From positions 1,364,001 to 1,428,000 of the forward strand of contig NZ_CP136187.1 in NCBI RefSeq assembly GCF_033193315.1: 64,000 bases of DNA, read 5' to 3'. The notes under the pieces were generated by a model. It was not told where the DNA came from. It made no database searches and was given only the letters and a program-made list of their open reading frames with translations. Below, piece by piece: positions 28,587-36,604 of the stretch. This DNA comes from Agathobaculum sp. NTUH-O15-33. GTDB lineage: Bacteria; Bacillota; Clostridia; Oscillospirales; Butyricicoccaceae. The position numbers and the translations under genes were made by a program. Numbering within the stretch: position 1 is the first letter of the stretch; each line of letters opens with the position of its first letter.

Positions 28587-29001
28587 GACACTAAAACAAT
28601 GTGTCGAAAATAATGAAGAGTCTTCGATAAATGAATTGAGTCCACCTTTTCCTGTAAAGGTTACATCACAGATGGTGGACTGTTTTGCCAATGTATATAA
28701 TGTTGAAAAACCTGCTGTTACAGGATATGAAAATGTTGGCCGTATAGGCGAACTGTTATGGGCTCTCTCAAAATCTCGACAAGTGCTAACTGACCGTCAG
28801 GATGAAAAGTATCTTAGTATTATTGAAAAAAGGTATAAAGATGAAATTTTAAAACTACTTAGAGACATTAGAAGCAAAATCGAGGATGAGTATTTTTCTG
28901 AAATATCCAATATTTGTAAATCCGTATTTGAAGGAAGGGAATTTTTGGATGTAAAACTAAATGCATTTTACAATAATCTCATTAGCCTTTGCTTGAATTA
29001 A
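28564..29001 (+). pseudogene. Frameshifted C-terminal continuation of the NTPase
   Basis: This frame is open from 28564 to TAA 28999-29001 and has no ribosome site of its own; its first ATG-like start is a GTG or ATG well inside. If one T is removed from the run at 28579-28584, the NTPase reads on as KISKKIFETLKQCVENNEE and then into this frame, giving about 1317 residues. A single-base insertion, a slippage site, or a sequencing error could explain it. Confidence 0.7.
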
Positions 29002-29287
29002 ATTCAGTTGGCATATTCTCAGGATAATTTTGAGATGAGAACGCAGCGGCGGGAGAACGGAGAGAAAAAACTGAAAAATCAAATTAAAAGGCTTTAATTA
29101 AAACAAAGGACAGGACAAATAATGAGTGCTAAAATAGTGGGTGTCCAGTGGGATAGGAATTATAACGGTTTTGCCAAGGCATAACTGAGCCTTTTGAGAG
29201 TCGAAATCACACCCTCAACCCACATCGAGTACGTGGCTTTGATGACAAGGACGGAAAGATAAACCGGAACTGGAAGGAGGTAACATT
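29002..29287. other. Intergenic stretch, no confident gene
   Basis: Short frames of about 20 codons occur (for example ATG 29122, product MSAKIVGVQWDRNYNG), but none shows a family motif. GC content rises here towards the host value. It may be the remains of the right end of the island. Confidence 0.4.
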
Positions 29288-29476
29288 ATGACCAAAAAGC
29301 ATGCAAGGATTATTGCTGTCATGATGCTGTTGATTGCGGTTATATTTATTTTCTTTGCTTTCCATAACCCACAGGCGAGTTTCCCGTGGAGCAACACAAT
29401 TACCTATATGCTCTATGGAATCTACGTGATTTTGATGACAGTACTGTTTATTGCTCCATTTAAGAGAACAAAATAA
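29288..29476 (+). CDS. Small membrane protein
   Basis: The 62-residue protein starts after GGAAGGAGG. It has two hydrophobic segments, IIAVMMLLIAVIFIFFAF (about 8-25) and YMLYGIYVILMTVLFIAPF (about 40-58), with a short polar loop between them. The strong ribosome site and the two helices support a real gene. Function is unknown. Confidence 0.75.
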   Translation: MTKKHARIIAVMMLLIAVIFIFFAFHNPQASFPWSNTITYMLYGIYVILMTVLFIAPFKRTK

Positions 29477-29540
29477 TTCCGGTTTCTTGGCTAGAGGAGC
29501 GTTTCCCGCAAGGGCCCAACCACGCCTTGCGGAAATCTGG

Positions 29541-29566
29541 CTCACCTATTCAACACAATGTGAGCC
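29541..29566. promoter_or_regulatory. Possible response-regulator operator before the two-component genes
   Basis: CTCAC and GTGAG lie 14 bases apart in inverted orientation, with ATGTGAGCC at 29558-29566. The same 9-mer and a CTCAC are found before the ABC transporter genes at 31305-31333. Confidence 0.4.
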
Positions 29567-29633
29567 TGCGGCGCCGCCCAACCGGAAAGCCTAGAATAGA
29601 GACTTCGCTCATGCGGACAGGAGGGGACAAATC

Positions 29634-30320
29634 GTGTCGCAGATTTTTTTGGTTGAAGATGACAAGGCGATCGCCAAAAATTTGGTGCTTTTGCTCCGCG
29701 CGGAGGGGTTCACGGTCGCGCATGCGTCCACGCGGGCGGAGGCGCTCGGCTTGCTCGGCGGGGATCGGTTCGATCTGGCGCTGGTCGATATTTCGCTGCC
29801 TGACGGAAACGGCTTTTCGGTTTGTACGGAAATTAAAGAAAAGCAGGATATCCCCGTGATCTTTTTGACGGCTTCGGGCGATGAGGCGAGCGTTGTCACC
29901 GGTTTGAACATCGGCGCGGACGACTACATCACAAAGCCCTTTCGGCCGCGTGAATTGATGGCGCGCATCGCCGCCGCCCTGCGGAAAAGCAAACGCGCGC
30001 CGACCGCCGCCGAGATAGGCGGCCTGTATGTCGATACCGCGAGCGGCGTGGTGAAAAAGGACGGCGGCGAGGTCTTTCTTTCCGCTTTGGAGTACCGCCT
30101 ATTGCTGGTGTTTCTCAATAACCCCAAAAGCATTCTCACGCGGGGACGGCTGCTGGACGAATTGTGGGACGCGGCGGGCGAGTTTGTCAATGACAACACC
30201 TTGACCGTGTATATCAAACGCTTGCGGGAGAAAATAGAAAGCGATCCCGCTAACCCGCGTATCATTTTAACCGTGCGCGGGACGGGGTACCGATTGGGAG
30301 GCGGCCATGCTTCGGAATAG
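29634..30320 (+). CDS. OmpR-family response regulator
   Basis: The 228-residue protein has a receiver domain (residues 1-115) with the acidic pair ED near residue 7, the phospho-acceptor Asp in LALVDISLPDG near 52, and Lys in ITKPFRPRE near 100. A winged-helix OmpR/PhoB DNA-binding domain follows, with the typical EYRLLLVFLNNP and VYIKRLREKIE blocks. It starts at GTG 29634 after GGAGGGG. The kinase gene overlaps its end. Together with the ABC exporter it resembles antibiotic-peptide sensing modules (BceRS/VraRS style). Confidence 0.92.
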   Translation: MSQIFLVEDDKAIAKNLVLLLRAEGFTVAHASTRAEALGLLGGDRFDLALVDISLPDGNGFSVCTEIKEKQDIPVIFLTASGDEASVVTGLNIGADDYITKPFRPRELMARIAAALRKSKRAPTAAEIGGLYVDTASGVVKKDGGEVFLSALEYRLLLVFLNNPKSILTRGRLLDELWDAAGEFVNDNTLTVYIKRLREKIESDPANPRIILTVRGTGYRLGGGHASE

Positions 30321-31297
30321 AGAGTTTCGGCGGTTTGCCGTTTGCTTCGCCCTGATCGCCGCCGCCGCCGTGGCGCTGGGCTTTGCGATCAATACAGCGG
30401 CGGGGGTCCTCGCCGTCTGCTCCGCCGCTGCCTTTGGCGCGGCGTTTTTCATATTTACCAAAGCGCGGTACAAAAGCTTGGCGCAGATCGCGGGTCAGAT
30501 TGATCTGGTGCTCCATCACGCGGACCGCCTGTATATCGCGGAATCGGACGAGGGCGAGCTTTCCATCTTAAACAGCGAGATCACCAAGATGACCTCGCGC
30601 ATTCGGGAGCAAAACGACGCGCTGAAAAAAAGAAAAGGAGCACCTTGCCGATTCGCTGGCCGATATCGCGCACCAGCTTCGCACGCCGCTCACGTCCGCG
30701 AACCTGCTTCTTTCGCTGCTGGAAAACGCCCCGGATGAGAACGAACGAAAGGCCCTGCTGCGCGAAGCGGAGCAACTGTTTGTCCAGATGGATTGGCTGC
30801 TCACCTCGCTGCTGAAGCTGGCCCGTTTGGACGCGGGCATCGTGGTTTTCCAGAGCGGGCAAATCGAGGCGGACGAGCTGATCCGCGCCGCGCTTCGGCC
30901 GCTTCTGATCCCGATGGAGCTGCACGATATCGCGCTGCAAACGGACGTGCCCGAGGGGGTGCGGATTTGGGGCGACCCGGGCTGGCTGTCGGAGGCTGTT
31001 CGGAATATTCTGAAAAACTGCATGGAAAGCGCGGGCGACGGCGGAGCAATCGAAATCCGCTGCGAGGACAACCCGCTGTTTACCGAGTTTACGATCCGCG
31101 ACAGCGGCGCGGGCTTTGCGGAAGAAGAGCTGCCCCATTTGTTTGAACGGTTTTACCGCGGCAAAAACGCGGAAACGAAAGGGTACGGCATCGGTCTGGC
31201 CCTGTGCAAAATGATCGTCACGCGGCAGGGCGGGACGGTCGCGGCCAAAAACCATCCGCAGGGCGGCGCGGTATTTGCCCTTCGTTTCCCAAAGTGA
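30307..31297 (+). pseudogene. Sensor histidine kinase, split by a one-base frameshift
   Basis: The first frame (30307-30738) encodes an N-terminus with two hydrophobic segments near residues 10-50, then a linker. After the A run at 30625-30631 the reading changes by +1. The following frame encodes the H-box (ADIAHQLRTPLTSANLL), a dimerisation helix, and the HATPase domain with NILKNC, DSGAGF and GYGIGLALCKMI, ending at TGA 31295-31297. Removing one A restores a continuous kinase of about 330 residues. It overlaps the regulator gene and precedes the exporter genes. Confidence 0.85.
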
Positions 31298-31304
31298 CGA
31301 ATCT

Positions 31305-31347
31305 CTCACGAAAAAGTCACCGGAATGTGAGCCGAAAGCGCTATGAT
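31305..31347 (+). promoter_or_regulatory. Promoter/operator region before the ABC exporter
   Basis: CTCAC (31305-31309) and ATGTGAGCC (31325-31333) repeat the motifs seen before the response regulator. A -10-like TATGAT sits at 31342-31347, so the motif would overlap the -35 region. Confidence 0.4.
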
Positions 31348-31379
31348 ATGGGTAAACCATGAAAAAGGAGACTCACATA

Positions 31380-32063
31380 ATGGATTTTTTAAGAGTGGAA
31401 GATCTATGCAAGGTCTACGGCAAGGGCGAAAATCAGGTCACCGCGCTGGACCATGTATCGCTGACCATTGAAAAGGGCGAGTTTACCGCCATCATCGGCT
31501 CCTCCGGTTCGGGCAAATCCACCTTGCTGCACATCATCGGCGGCGTGGACATGCCGACCAGCGGAAAGGTATATTTGGACGGGCAGGACGTCTATGCGGG
31601 GAACAATGACAATCTGGCTATTTTCCGCAGGCGGCAGGTCGGCCTGATCTACCAGTTCCACAACCTGATCCCGACCCTGAACGTGGTGGAAAACATCACC
31701 CTGCCCATTTTAATGGACAAGCGGAAGGTGAACCGGGAGCGGCTGAACGACCTGCTCGATCTGCTCGGGTTGCAGGAGCGCAGAACGCACCTGCCCAACC
31801 AGCTTTCGGGCGGGCAGCAGCAGCGCGTCGCCATCGGGCGCGCTTTGATGAACGCGCCGCAGGTCATGCTGGCCGACGAACCCACCGGCAGCTTGGACAG
31901 CCGCAACGGGCACGAGATCATCAAGCTGCTGAAGGAAAGCAATCGCCTATACGGGCAGACGCTGCTGCTCGTCACGCATGACGAAAGCATCGCCTTGCAG
32001 GCGGACCGCATCATCACCATCGCGGACGGCGCGGTGGTGCGGGACGTGAGGGCGCGGTCATGA
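31380..32063 (+). CDS. ABC transporter ATP-binding protein (LolD/BceA-like)
   Basis: The 227-residue ATPase has Walker A GSSGSGKSTLLHIIGG near 40-55, Q-loop QFHNLIPTLNV, signature LSGGQQQRVAIGRALM and Walker B VMLADEPTGSLDS. This is the exporter class of the LolD/MacB/BceA group. The start at 31380 follows AAAAAGGAG at a good distance. It overlaps the permease gene by 4 bases (ATGA). Confidence 0.95.
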   Translation: MDFLRVEDLCKVYGKGENQVTALDHVSLTIEKGEFTAIIGSSGSGKSTLLHIIGGVDMPTSGKVYLDGQDVYAGNNDNLAIFRRRQVGLIYQFHNLIPTLNVVENITLPILMDKRKVNRERLNDLLDLLGLQERRTHLPNQLSGGQQQRVAIGRALMNAPQVMLADEPTGSLDSRNGHEIIKLLKESNRLYGQTLLLVTHDESIALQADRIITIADGAVVRDVRARS

Positions 32064-34642
32064 ACATTTTTCATAAGGTCGCCCTGCAAAGCATGAGAAA
32101 AAGCCGCACCCGCACGATCGTGACGGTGATCGGCGTGATCCTGTCCGCCGCCATGCTCACGGCGGTCACGACCTTTGGCGTTTCTCTGCTGCACTATATG
32201 GTGAACGGCGCGGCCCAGAAATACGGCGGCTGGCACGCGGCGTTTTTGGACGTCGACCCCGCCTTTGCGCAGGAGCGGGCCCAAGACGATGCGGTGGCGA
32301 GCGCCGCCGCGTTTGAAAATATCGGCTATGCGGCGCTGGAGGGCGGACAAAATCCGGAAAAGCCCTATCTGTTCGTCGCCGGATTCAGCGGCGAAGCGTG
32401 GAGCGCCCTGCCCATACGCCTTGTTTCCGGCAGGCTGCCGGAGAACGGCGGGGAAATCCTCGTCCCCTCGCATGTTGCCGCAAACGGCGGCGTAAAGATC
32501 GCGGTGGGCGATACGCTCACCCTCGCGGTCGGAAAGCGAACGGCGGGGGAGGCGGCGCTCAGTCAGCACGATCCATACCGCGCGGGAGCCGAACAACTGC
32601 GCCCCACGGCGGAGAAAACCTATACGGTCGTCGGCATTTGCGAAAGGCCCACGTTTGAGGAGCGTTCCGCGCCCGGCTACACCCTGATCACAACGGCCGC
32701 CGCGGAGGATGAAGCGGACAGCCTCAGCCTGTACGTCACCCTGCAAAAGCCGCGTCAGGTTCACGCCTATGTGGCGAGCGCCGCCGGCGGGCGCACCGTG
32801 GTGCTGAACGAGGAGCTTTTGCGGTTCATGGGGCTTTCCGATGACACGCTGTTCAACACGCTGCTGTACGCGGTCGGCGGGATCGTGATCGCGATTATCA
32901 TGCTGGGCTCTATTTTTTTAATCTACAACGCTTTCAGCATCTCTTTGAACGAGCGCACGCAGCAAATCGGCATCCTGTCCTCCGTGGGGGCCACGGCCGG
33001 ACAGCTGCGCGGCTCGGTGCTGTTCGAGGGGCTTTGCATCGGCGCGGTCGGCATCCCGATCGGCGTAGCGGCGGGTATCGCGGGTATGGGCGTTGTGATC
33101 GCGGCGGTATCCAAAAACTTTAAGGATATCCTCTACGCCGGCGTATCGCTCACCCTGACCGTGTCCTTGCCCGCTATTCTCCTCGCGGCGGCCGTCAGTC
33201 TGGCGACGATCCTGATCTCGGCCTATCTGCCGGCGAAAAGGGTCGCGCGCATGCCGGTAATGGACTGCATCCGCCAGACAAACGAGGTCAAGGTGCGGGC
33301 CGGGGATGTCAAAATATCAGGGCTGGCCCAGCGCCTATACGGTCTGGAAGGCAGCCTTGCGCTGAAAAATTTTAAGCGGAACAAGAAGCGCTACCGCAGC
33401 ATCGTGCTGTCCCTTGTATTGAGCGTCGTGCTGTTTGTCACGACCAGCTCGTTCGTGATGGATTTGAAGCAGGCATCGGAGCAGGCGATCGTGTTCACCA
33501 CCTACGACATCGGCTTTGGCACAATCGACATGGAAGACGGCCCCATGCTGGCGCTTTACGACCGGCTCAAAAACGTCCAAGGCGTGCAAGAGAGCGGCTA
33601 TCAGGTTTGTGTGGATTATACCTGCACGGTCCCGGCGGACCGGCTGACGGACGCTTACTGGCAAACCGTAGGGGGCTACGCGCCGGATGAAGAGGTAAAG
33701 CTGCAAATGATGGTGCAGTTTCTGGACGACGGCTCCTATCTCGCCATGGTACGGGAGCTCGGCCTGCCCACGGACGAATATACCGGGCCGAACGCGAAAC
33801 TTCTCGCAGTCGCCAAAATGGACCTAGAGAACAACCGCCTGCACGAGGTGACGGAGTTTGCCGACCTGTTTCAAGGCTCCGAGATGGACGCCGCCATTAC
33901 CCCCAAGGCGAGCGGTGAAACGGAGCAGGCCCAGCCGGTCCGCATGACTTTGGTAGAGGCCGTGGTGCCGGATATTCCCCCGATGACGGTGGGTACCTAT
34001 GAAAAACAGCCCTATATCTTTCAGGTGCTGGCGCCGTGGTCGCTGCAAGACAGACTGGCCCCCGCGGGCGGCTTTCCGGAAATCAGGGCCAAGGGCATGA
34101 CCTTCCGGTCGCAAACGCCCGCCGCGTCCACCGCGGCCATGAAGGCGATTGTGGAGGACGCGGGCGTTACCGCCGCGTATAACCTGATGAACATGCAGCA
34201 GGCGCTGAGCGAAAGCCGCAACTATATCTTTATTGCGAACGTTTTCGCCTATACGTTCATCGTGATGATCTCGCTGATCACGGCGGCCAATGTGTTCAAC
34301 ACCATCTCCACCAACCTGAAGCTGCGCCGCCGGGAGCTTGCCATGCTCCGCTCCGTGGGGATGTCGGACCGGTCGTTTAACCGCATGATGCGCGTGGAGT
34401 GCGCTTTTTACGGCGCGCGGGCGCTGCTGATCGGTCTGCCTGTCGCGGCCCTCTGCTCTTGGCTGATCTACAAGGGCATGTTCATCGGCGGGGCGGACCA
34501 TATCGAATTTGTGCTGCCTTGGGCCAGTATCGGGATCAGCGTGTGTAGCGTGCTGCTCATCATATGGATCACCATGGTGTATGCCGTCGGCAAGCTCAAA
34601 AAAGAAAATATCATTGACGCTTTGCGGGACGATATGACCTGA
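32060..34642 (+). CDS. ABC transporter permease with two FtsX domains
   Basis: The 860-residue permease has an N-terminal membrane helix (about 20-45), a large extracellular domain, then a block of three helices (about 265-395) ending in YLPAKRVARMPVMDCIRQ. After a linker it repeats the arrangement: a helix near 450, a second outer domain, and three C-terminal helices with LRRRELAMLRSVGMSDRSFNRMM. This double-FtsX arrangement is typical of permeases fused from two halves. Substrate is not predictable; peptides or antibiotics are suggested by the adjacent two-component system. Confidence 0.93.
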   Translation: MNIFHKVALQSMRKSRTRTIVTVIGVILSAAMLTAVTTFGVSLLHYMVNGAAQKYGGWHAAFLDVDPAFAQERAQDDAVASAAAFENIGYAALEGGQNPEKPYLFVAGFSGEAWSALPIRLVSGRLPENGGEILVPSHVAANGGVKIAVGDTLTLAVGKRTAGEAALSQHDPYRAGAEQLRPTAEKTYTVVGICERPTFEERSAPGYTLITTAAAEDEADSLSLYVTLQKPRQVHAYVASAAGGRTVVLNEELLRFMGLSDDTLFNTLLYAVGGIVIAIIMLGSIFLIYNAFSISLNERTQQIGILSSVGATAGQLRGSVLFEGLCIGAVGIPIGVAAGIAGMGVVIAAVSKNFKDILYAGVSLTLTVSLPAILLAAAVSLATILISAYLPAKRVARMPVMDCIRQTNEVKVRAGDVKISGLAQRLYGLEGSLALKNFKRNKKRYRSIVLSLVLSVVLFVTTSSFVMDLKQASEQAIVFTTYDIGFGTIDMEDGPMLALYDRLKNVQGVQESGYQVCVDYTCTVPADRLTDAYWQTVGGYAPDEEVKLQMMVQFLDDGSYLAMVRELGLPTDEYTGPNAKLLAVAKMDLENNRLHEVTEFADLFQGSEMDAAITPKASGETEQAQPVRMTLVEAVVPDIPPMTVGTYEKQPYIFQVLAPWSLQDRLAPAGGFPEIRAKGMTFRSQTPAASTAAMKAIVEDAGVTAAYNLMNMQQALSESRNYIFIANVFAYTFIVMISLITAANVFNTISTNLKLRRRELAMLRSVGMSDRSFNRMMRVECAFYGARALLIGLPVAALCSWLIYKGMFIGGADHIEFVLPWASIGISVCSVLLIIWITMVYAVGKLKKENIIDALRDDMT

Positions 34643-34661
34643 AATACGCGCCTAGCTGACG

Positions 34662-35194
34662 CAATGTCAGTCAGCTAAGAATAACTGACTCCTATACAAC
34701 ATAGCGCCGCCCTTTGGCCTTCCCCCAAATGAGGGCATATGCGTAAACTGAAGCAGCGTATGCATTTGGGCTTCCCCCGACGAGGGGAAGCTGGCACGGC
34801 GAAGTCGTGACTGATGGGGGGCGCATGAATTGGCAGCATTGATGTGCGTGGCTGCCTATTCGTTACGCCCCCCATTCGTCACGCGCCTGCGGCGCGCGCC
34901 ACCGCTCGCATATAAATGCCACACCGTGGCAAATAAAGGAGCGAGGGCTACGGCCTCCCCTCGTGGGGGAAGGCTAGATCGCGCGCGCAGCTTAAGTTTA
35001 CGCTTATGCCTCGTCGGGGGAAGGCCGGATCGCGCGCTTTGGACGAATGTCATTTAAACGAGATAAGATCAACTGGTTCTGTAGGGCGCTCTGTGTGCGC
35101 GCTGCTTAAGTTTACGCATATGCCTCGTCGGGGGGAGCCCAAAGGGCGTTTGCTACCCACTTAATACTTGCTCATTCTTATCTTAATGACATTG
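34662..35194. mobile_element. Inverted-repeat element copy A (CAATGTCA family, composite)
   Basis: The ends CAATGTCAG... and ...AATGACATTG form inverted repeats of about 21 bases with 3 mismatches. A perfect 10-bp direct repeat, CTAGCTGACG, flanks it at 34652-34661 and 35195-35204. The element lies between convergent genes and abuts the splB stop. The interior has palindromic repeats (CTTCCCCCGACGAGGGGAAG type) seen also near 61-62.6 kb, and an inner TIR-like start at 35047. It encodes no protein, so it must move in trans if at all. Confidence 0.7.
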
Positions 35195-36190
35195 CTAGCT
35201 GACGTACAGGATATGCACGTCGCCCAGCACCCGTTTGATCTCTTGGCGCAAATAGGCTTCTGCCTCGGCGCGGGCCGTGGGGATATAGCAGTACTTGCCC
35301 CGGCCCCGGCCGGTCATGAGGCGGCTGTCGTACAGGTCGGGCGCGCCCGGGAACGCGTCGCCGTTAATGGCGCGGTGGACATAGGAGTAGGTCATCAAAA
35401 TAATCTCCAAAAACATTTGCTTTCGCACCTTTTCCGTGAGGCCCGCGCGAAGCTGCTCCAAAAGCTCGGTGTACAGGGCCTTCCAGCCCTCCACCAGCAT
35501 GACCGGCGCGATCAACAGCCCGCAGGGGTAGCCCGCCTCGCACATGCGACCCACGGCTTCGATCCGCTTTTGCAGATCCGAGGTGCCAAGCTCGATGCGG
35601 CTGATCAGCGGCTGCGGATTGACGCTCATGCGGAAAATGACCTTGCCCCTGTGGGGCAGGTCCAGCAGGCTGTCCACCATGTGAAATTTGCTGGGAAACG
35701 TAAGCTTGCCCGCGCCCTCCTCGGCAAAGCGGGGAATGGTGTACAGCAGGTTGCCCGTTATGGTGTTTTCCAGCACCAGATCGCTGTTGCTGCCGATCTC
35801 AAAGGTAAGGGGCGTTTCGCTGGCGCGTCCCTTTTTGATCAGGCGGTCCAGCATCTGTTCGCGGTTGACAAACAGGCGCAGGTAGGCGCATTTGTTATAA
35901 TTGCAAACCAAATAGCAATATAAACACATCGCGGTGCAGCCAGATGAGGTGTAGGGAACCAAATAGTCGGAAACCTTGTGGTTTTCCACATATTTATGGG
36001 TCTTACGAATGCCGATAATCAAATTTCGCTTCATTTTGCCAAATTCGGCGTTGGCCTTTTGCTGCATTTCCGAAATGGAATTATGGCTTTCCACCGGTAT
36101 CCACGGCAGATTAGCAAATTGCGCTTTCAGTTGCCGGCCCAGCTCGTAGGTCAGGCTGTCGGGTTCAAAGTAAACGGCGTCAAAATTCAT
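35195..36190 (-). CDS. splB: Spore photoproduct lyase
   Basis: The 331-residue radical SAM enzyme repairs the thymine dimer formed in UV-irradiated spore DNA. The radical SAM cysteines sit in SSGCTAMCLYCYLV (CxxxCxxC), near residue 92. The N-terminus MNFDAVYFEPDSLTYELGRQLK fits the SplB family, as do YVENHKVSDYLVPYTSSGC and the C-terminal MTGRGRGKYCYIP, which holds a conserved Cys. ATG 36190 follows GAGGAACG; an upstream in-frame start at 36250 lacks a ribosome site. The stop codon lies within the target duplication of element A. Confidence 0.93.
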   Translation of the reverse strand: MNFDAVYFEPDSLTYELGRQLKAQFANLPWIPVESHNSISEMQQKANAEFGKMKRNLIIGIRKTHKYVENHKVSDYLVPYTSSGCTAMCLYCYLVCNYNKCAYLRLFVNREQMLDRLIKKGRASETPLTFEIGSNSDLVLENTITGNLLYTIPRFAEEGAGKLTFPSKFHMVDSLLDLPHRGKVIFRMSVNPQPLISRIELGTSDLQKRIEAVGRMCEAGYPCGLLIAPVMLVEGWKALYTELLEQLRAGLTEKVRKQMFLEIILMTYSYVHRAINGDAFPGAPDLYDSRLMTGRGRGKYCYIPTARAEAEAYLRQEIKRVLGDVHILYVS

Positions 36191-36258
36191 GCTTTCGTTC
36201 CTCATTCCACGTATGATAATCACAGTATGTGCCGGATGGGGCGGGTTCATAATGACTG

Positions 36259-36364
36259 AAAAGGACGCGTTGCAAAAAAAAGCCCTTCAAATACTTGCCA
36301 TGCTGAGGAGCAAAGCGACCAAGAATGACAAGCGGGTTTTTTCTATTTTGTAACGCGTCCTTTT
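36259..36364. repeat. Long inverted repeat between splB and the GGDEF-EAL gene
   Basis: AAAAGGACGCGTTGC (36259-36273) and GTAACGCGTCCTTTT (36350-36364) match as 15-base arms with one G-U pair, around a 76-base centre that contains GCTGAGGAGCAAAGCGACC. It could be a small repeat element or a bidirectional terminator. Confidence 0.6.
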
Positions 36365-36521
36365 TATCCTGATTTTTCTTTGGCGGCGGTTTCGCAAAGC
36401 AGGTTGAAAAAATTTGAAATCGTGGTAAAATGAAAAGAAAGTAGATTAAAACACGGCATAAAGGCGCTGGCCGCTTGAAGCGGCGCTGAAATACGTGAAA
36501 GACTGCCTGTGGGCAAATACT

Positions 36522-36564
36522 CCTGCCGCGTGGGCGAATGGCCGGACGCGGCAGGGTTATTTTT
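36522..36564 (+). promoter_or_regulatory. Candidate attenuator before the GGDEF-EAL gene
   Basis: CCTGCCGCG and CGCGGCAGG form a perfect 9-bp stem with a 16-base loop, followed by GTTATTTTT, some 40 bases before the start codon. Upstream, GCCGCTTGAAGCGGC forms another hairpin. A terminator inside a 5' leader suggests a riboswitch or other attenuator, but the upstream part does not match a riboswitch class that I recognise. Confidence 0.45.
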
Positions 36565-36604
36565 GAAAACCGCAAACGCGGGCGCGGGTAGGGGGGATTG
36601 GCGG

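Larger units (their letters stand above)
22322..29500. other. AT-rich cargo segment with probable defence genes
   Basis: Between the recombinase terminator and the GC-rich host DNA lies a segment of lower GC than either side. It contains XRE, pRiA4b ORF-3-like and RhuM-like genes plus a large NTPase. These belong to accessory gene families common in mobile elements. Boundaries are set by gene content and composition, not by a recognised att site. Confidence 0.6.

Noticed and set aside
29100..29640. A tRNA gene as the attachment site at the island boundary
   Set aside because: No cloverleaf or TTCGA-type arm could be seen in this stretch on either strand.
31649..32764. A 371-residue minus-strand frame opposite the ABC exporter
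   Set aside because: It overlaps intact ABC ATPase and permease genes and lacks any family motif or start signal.
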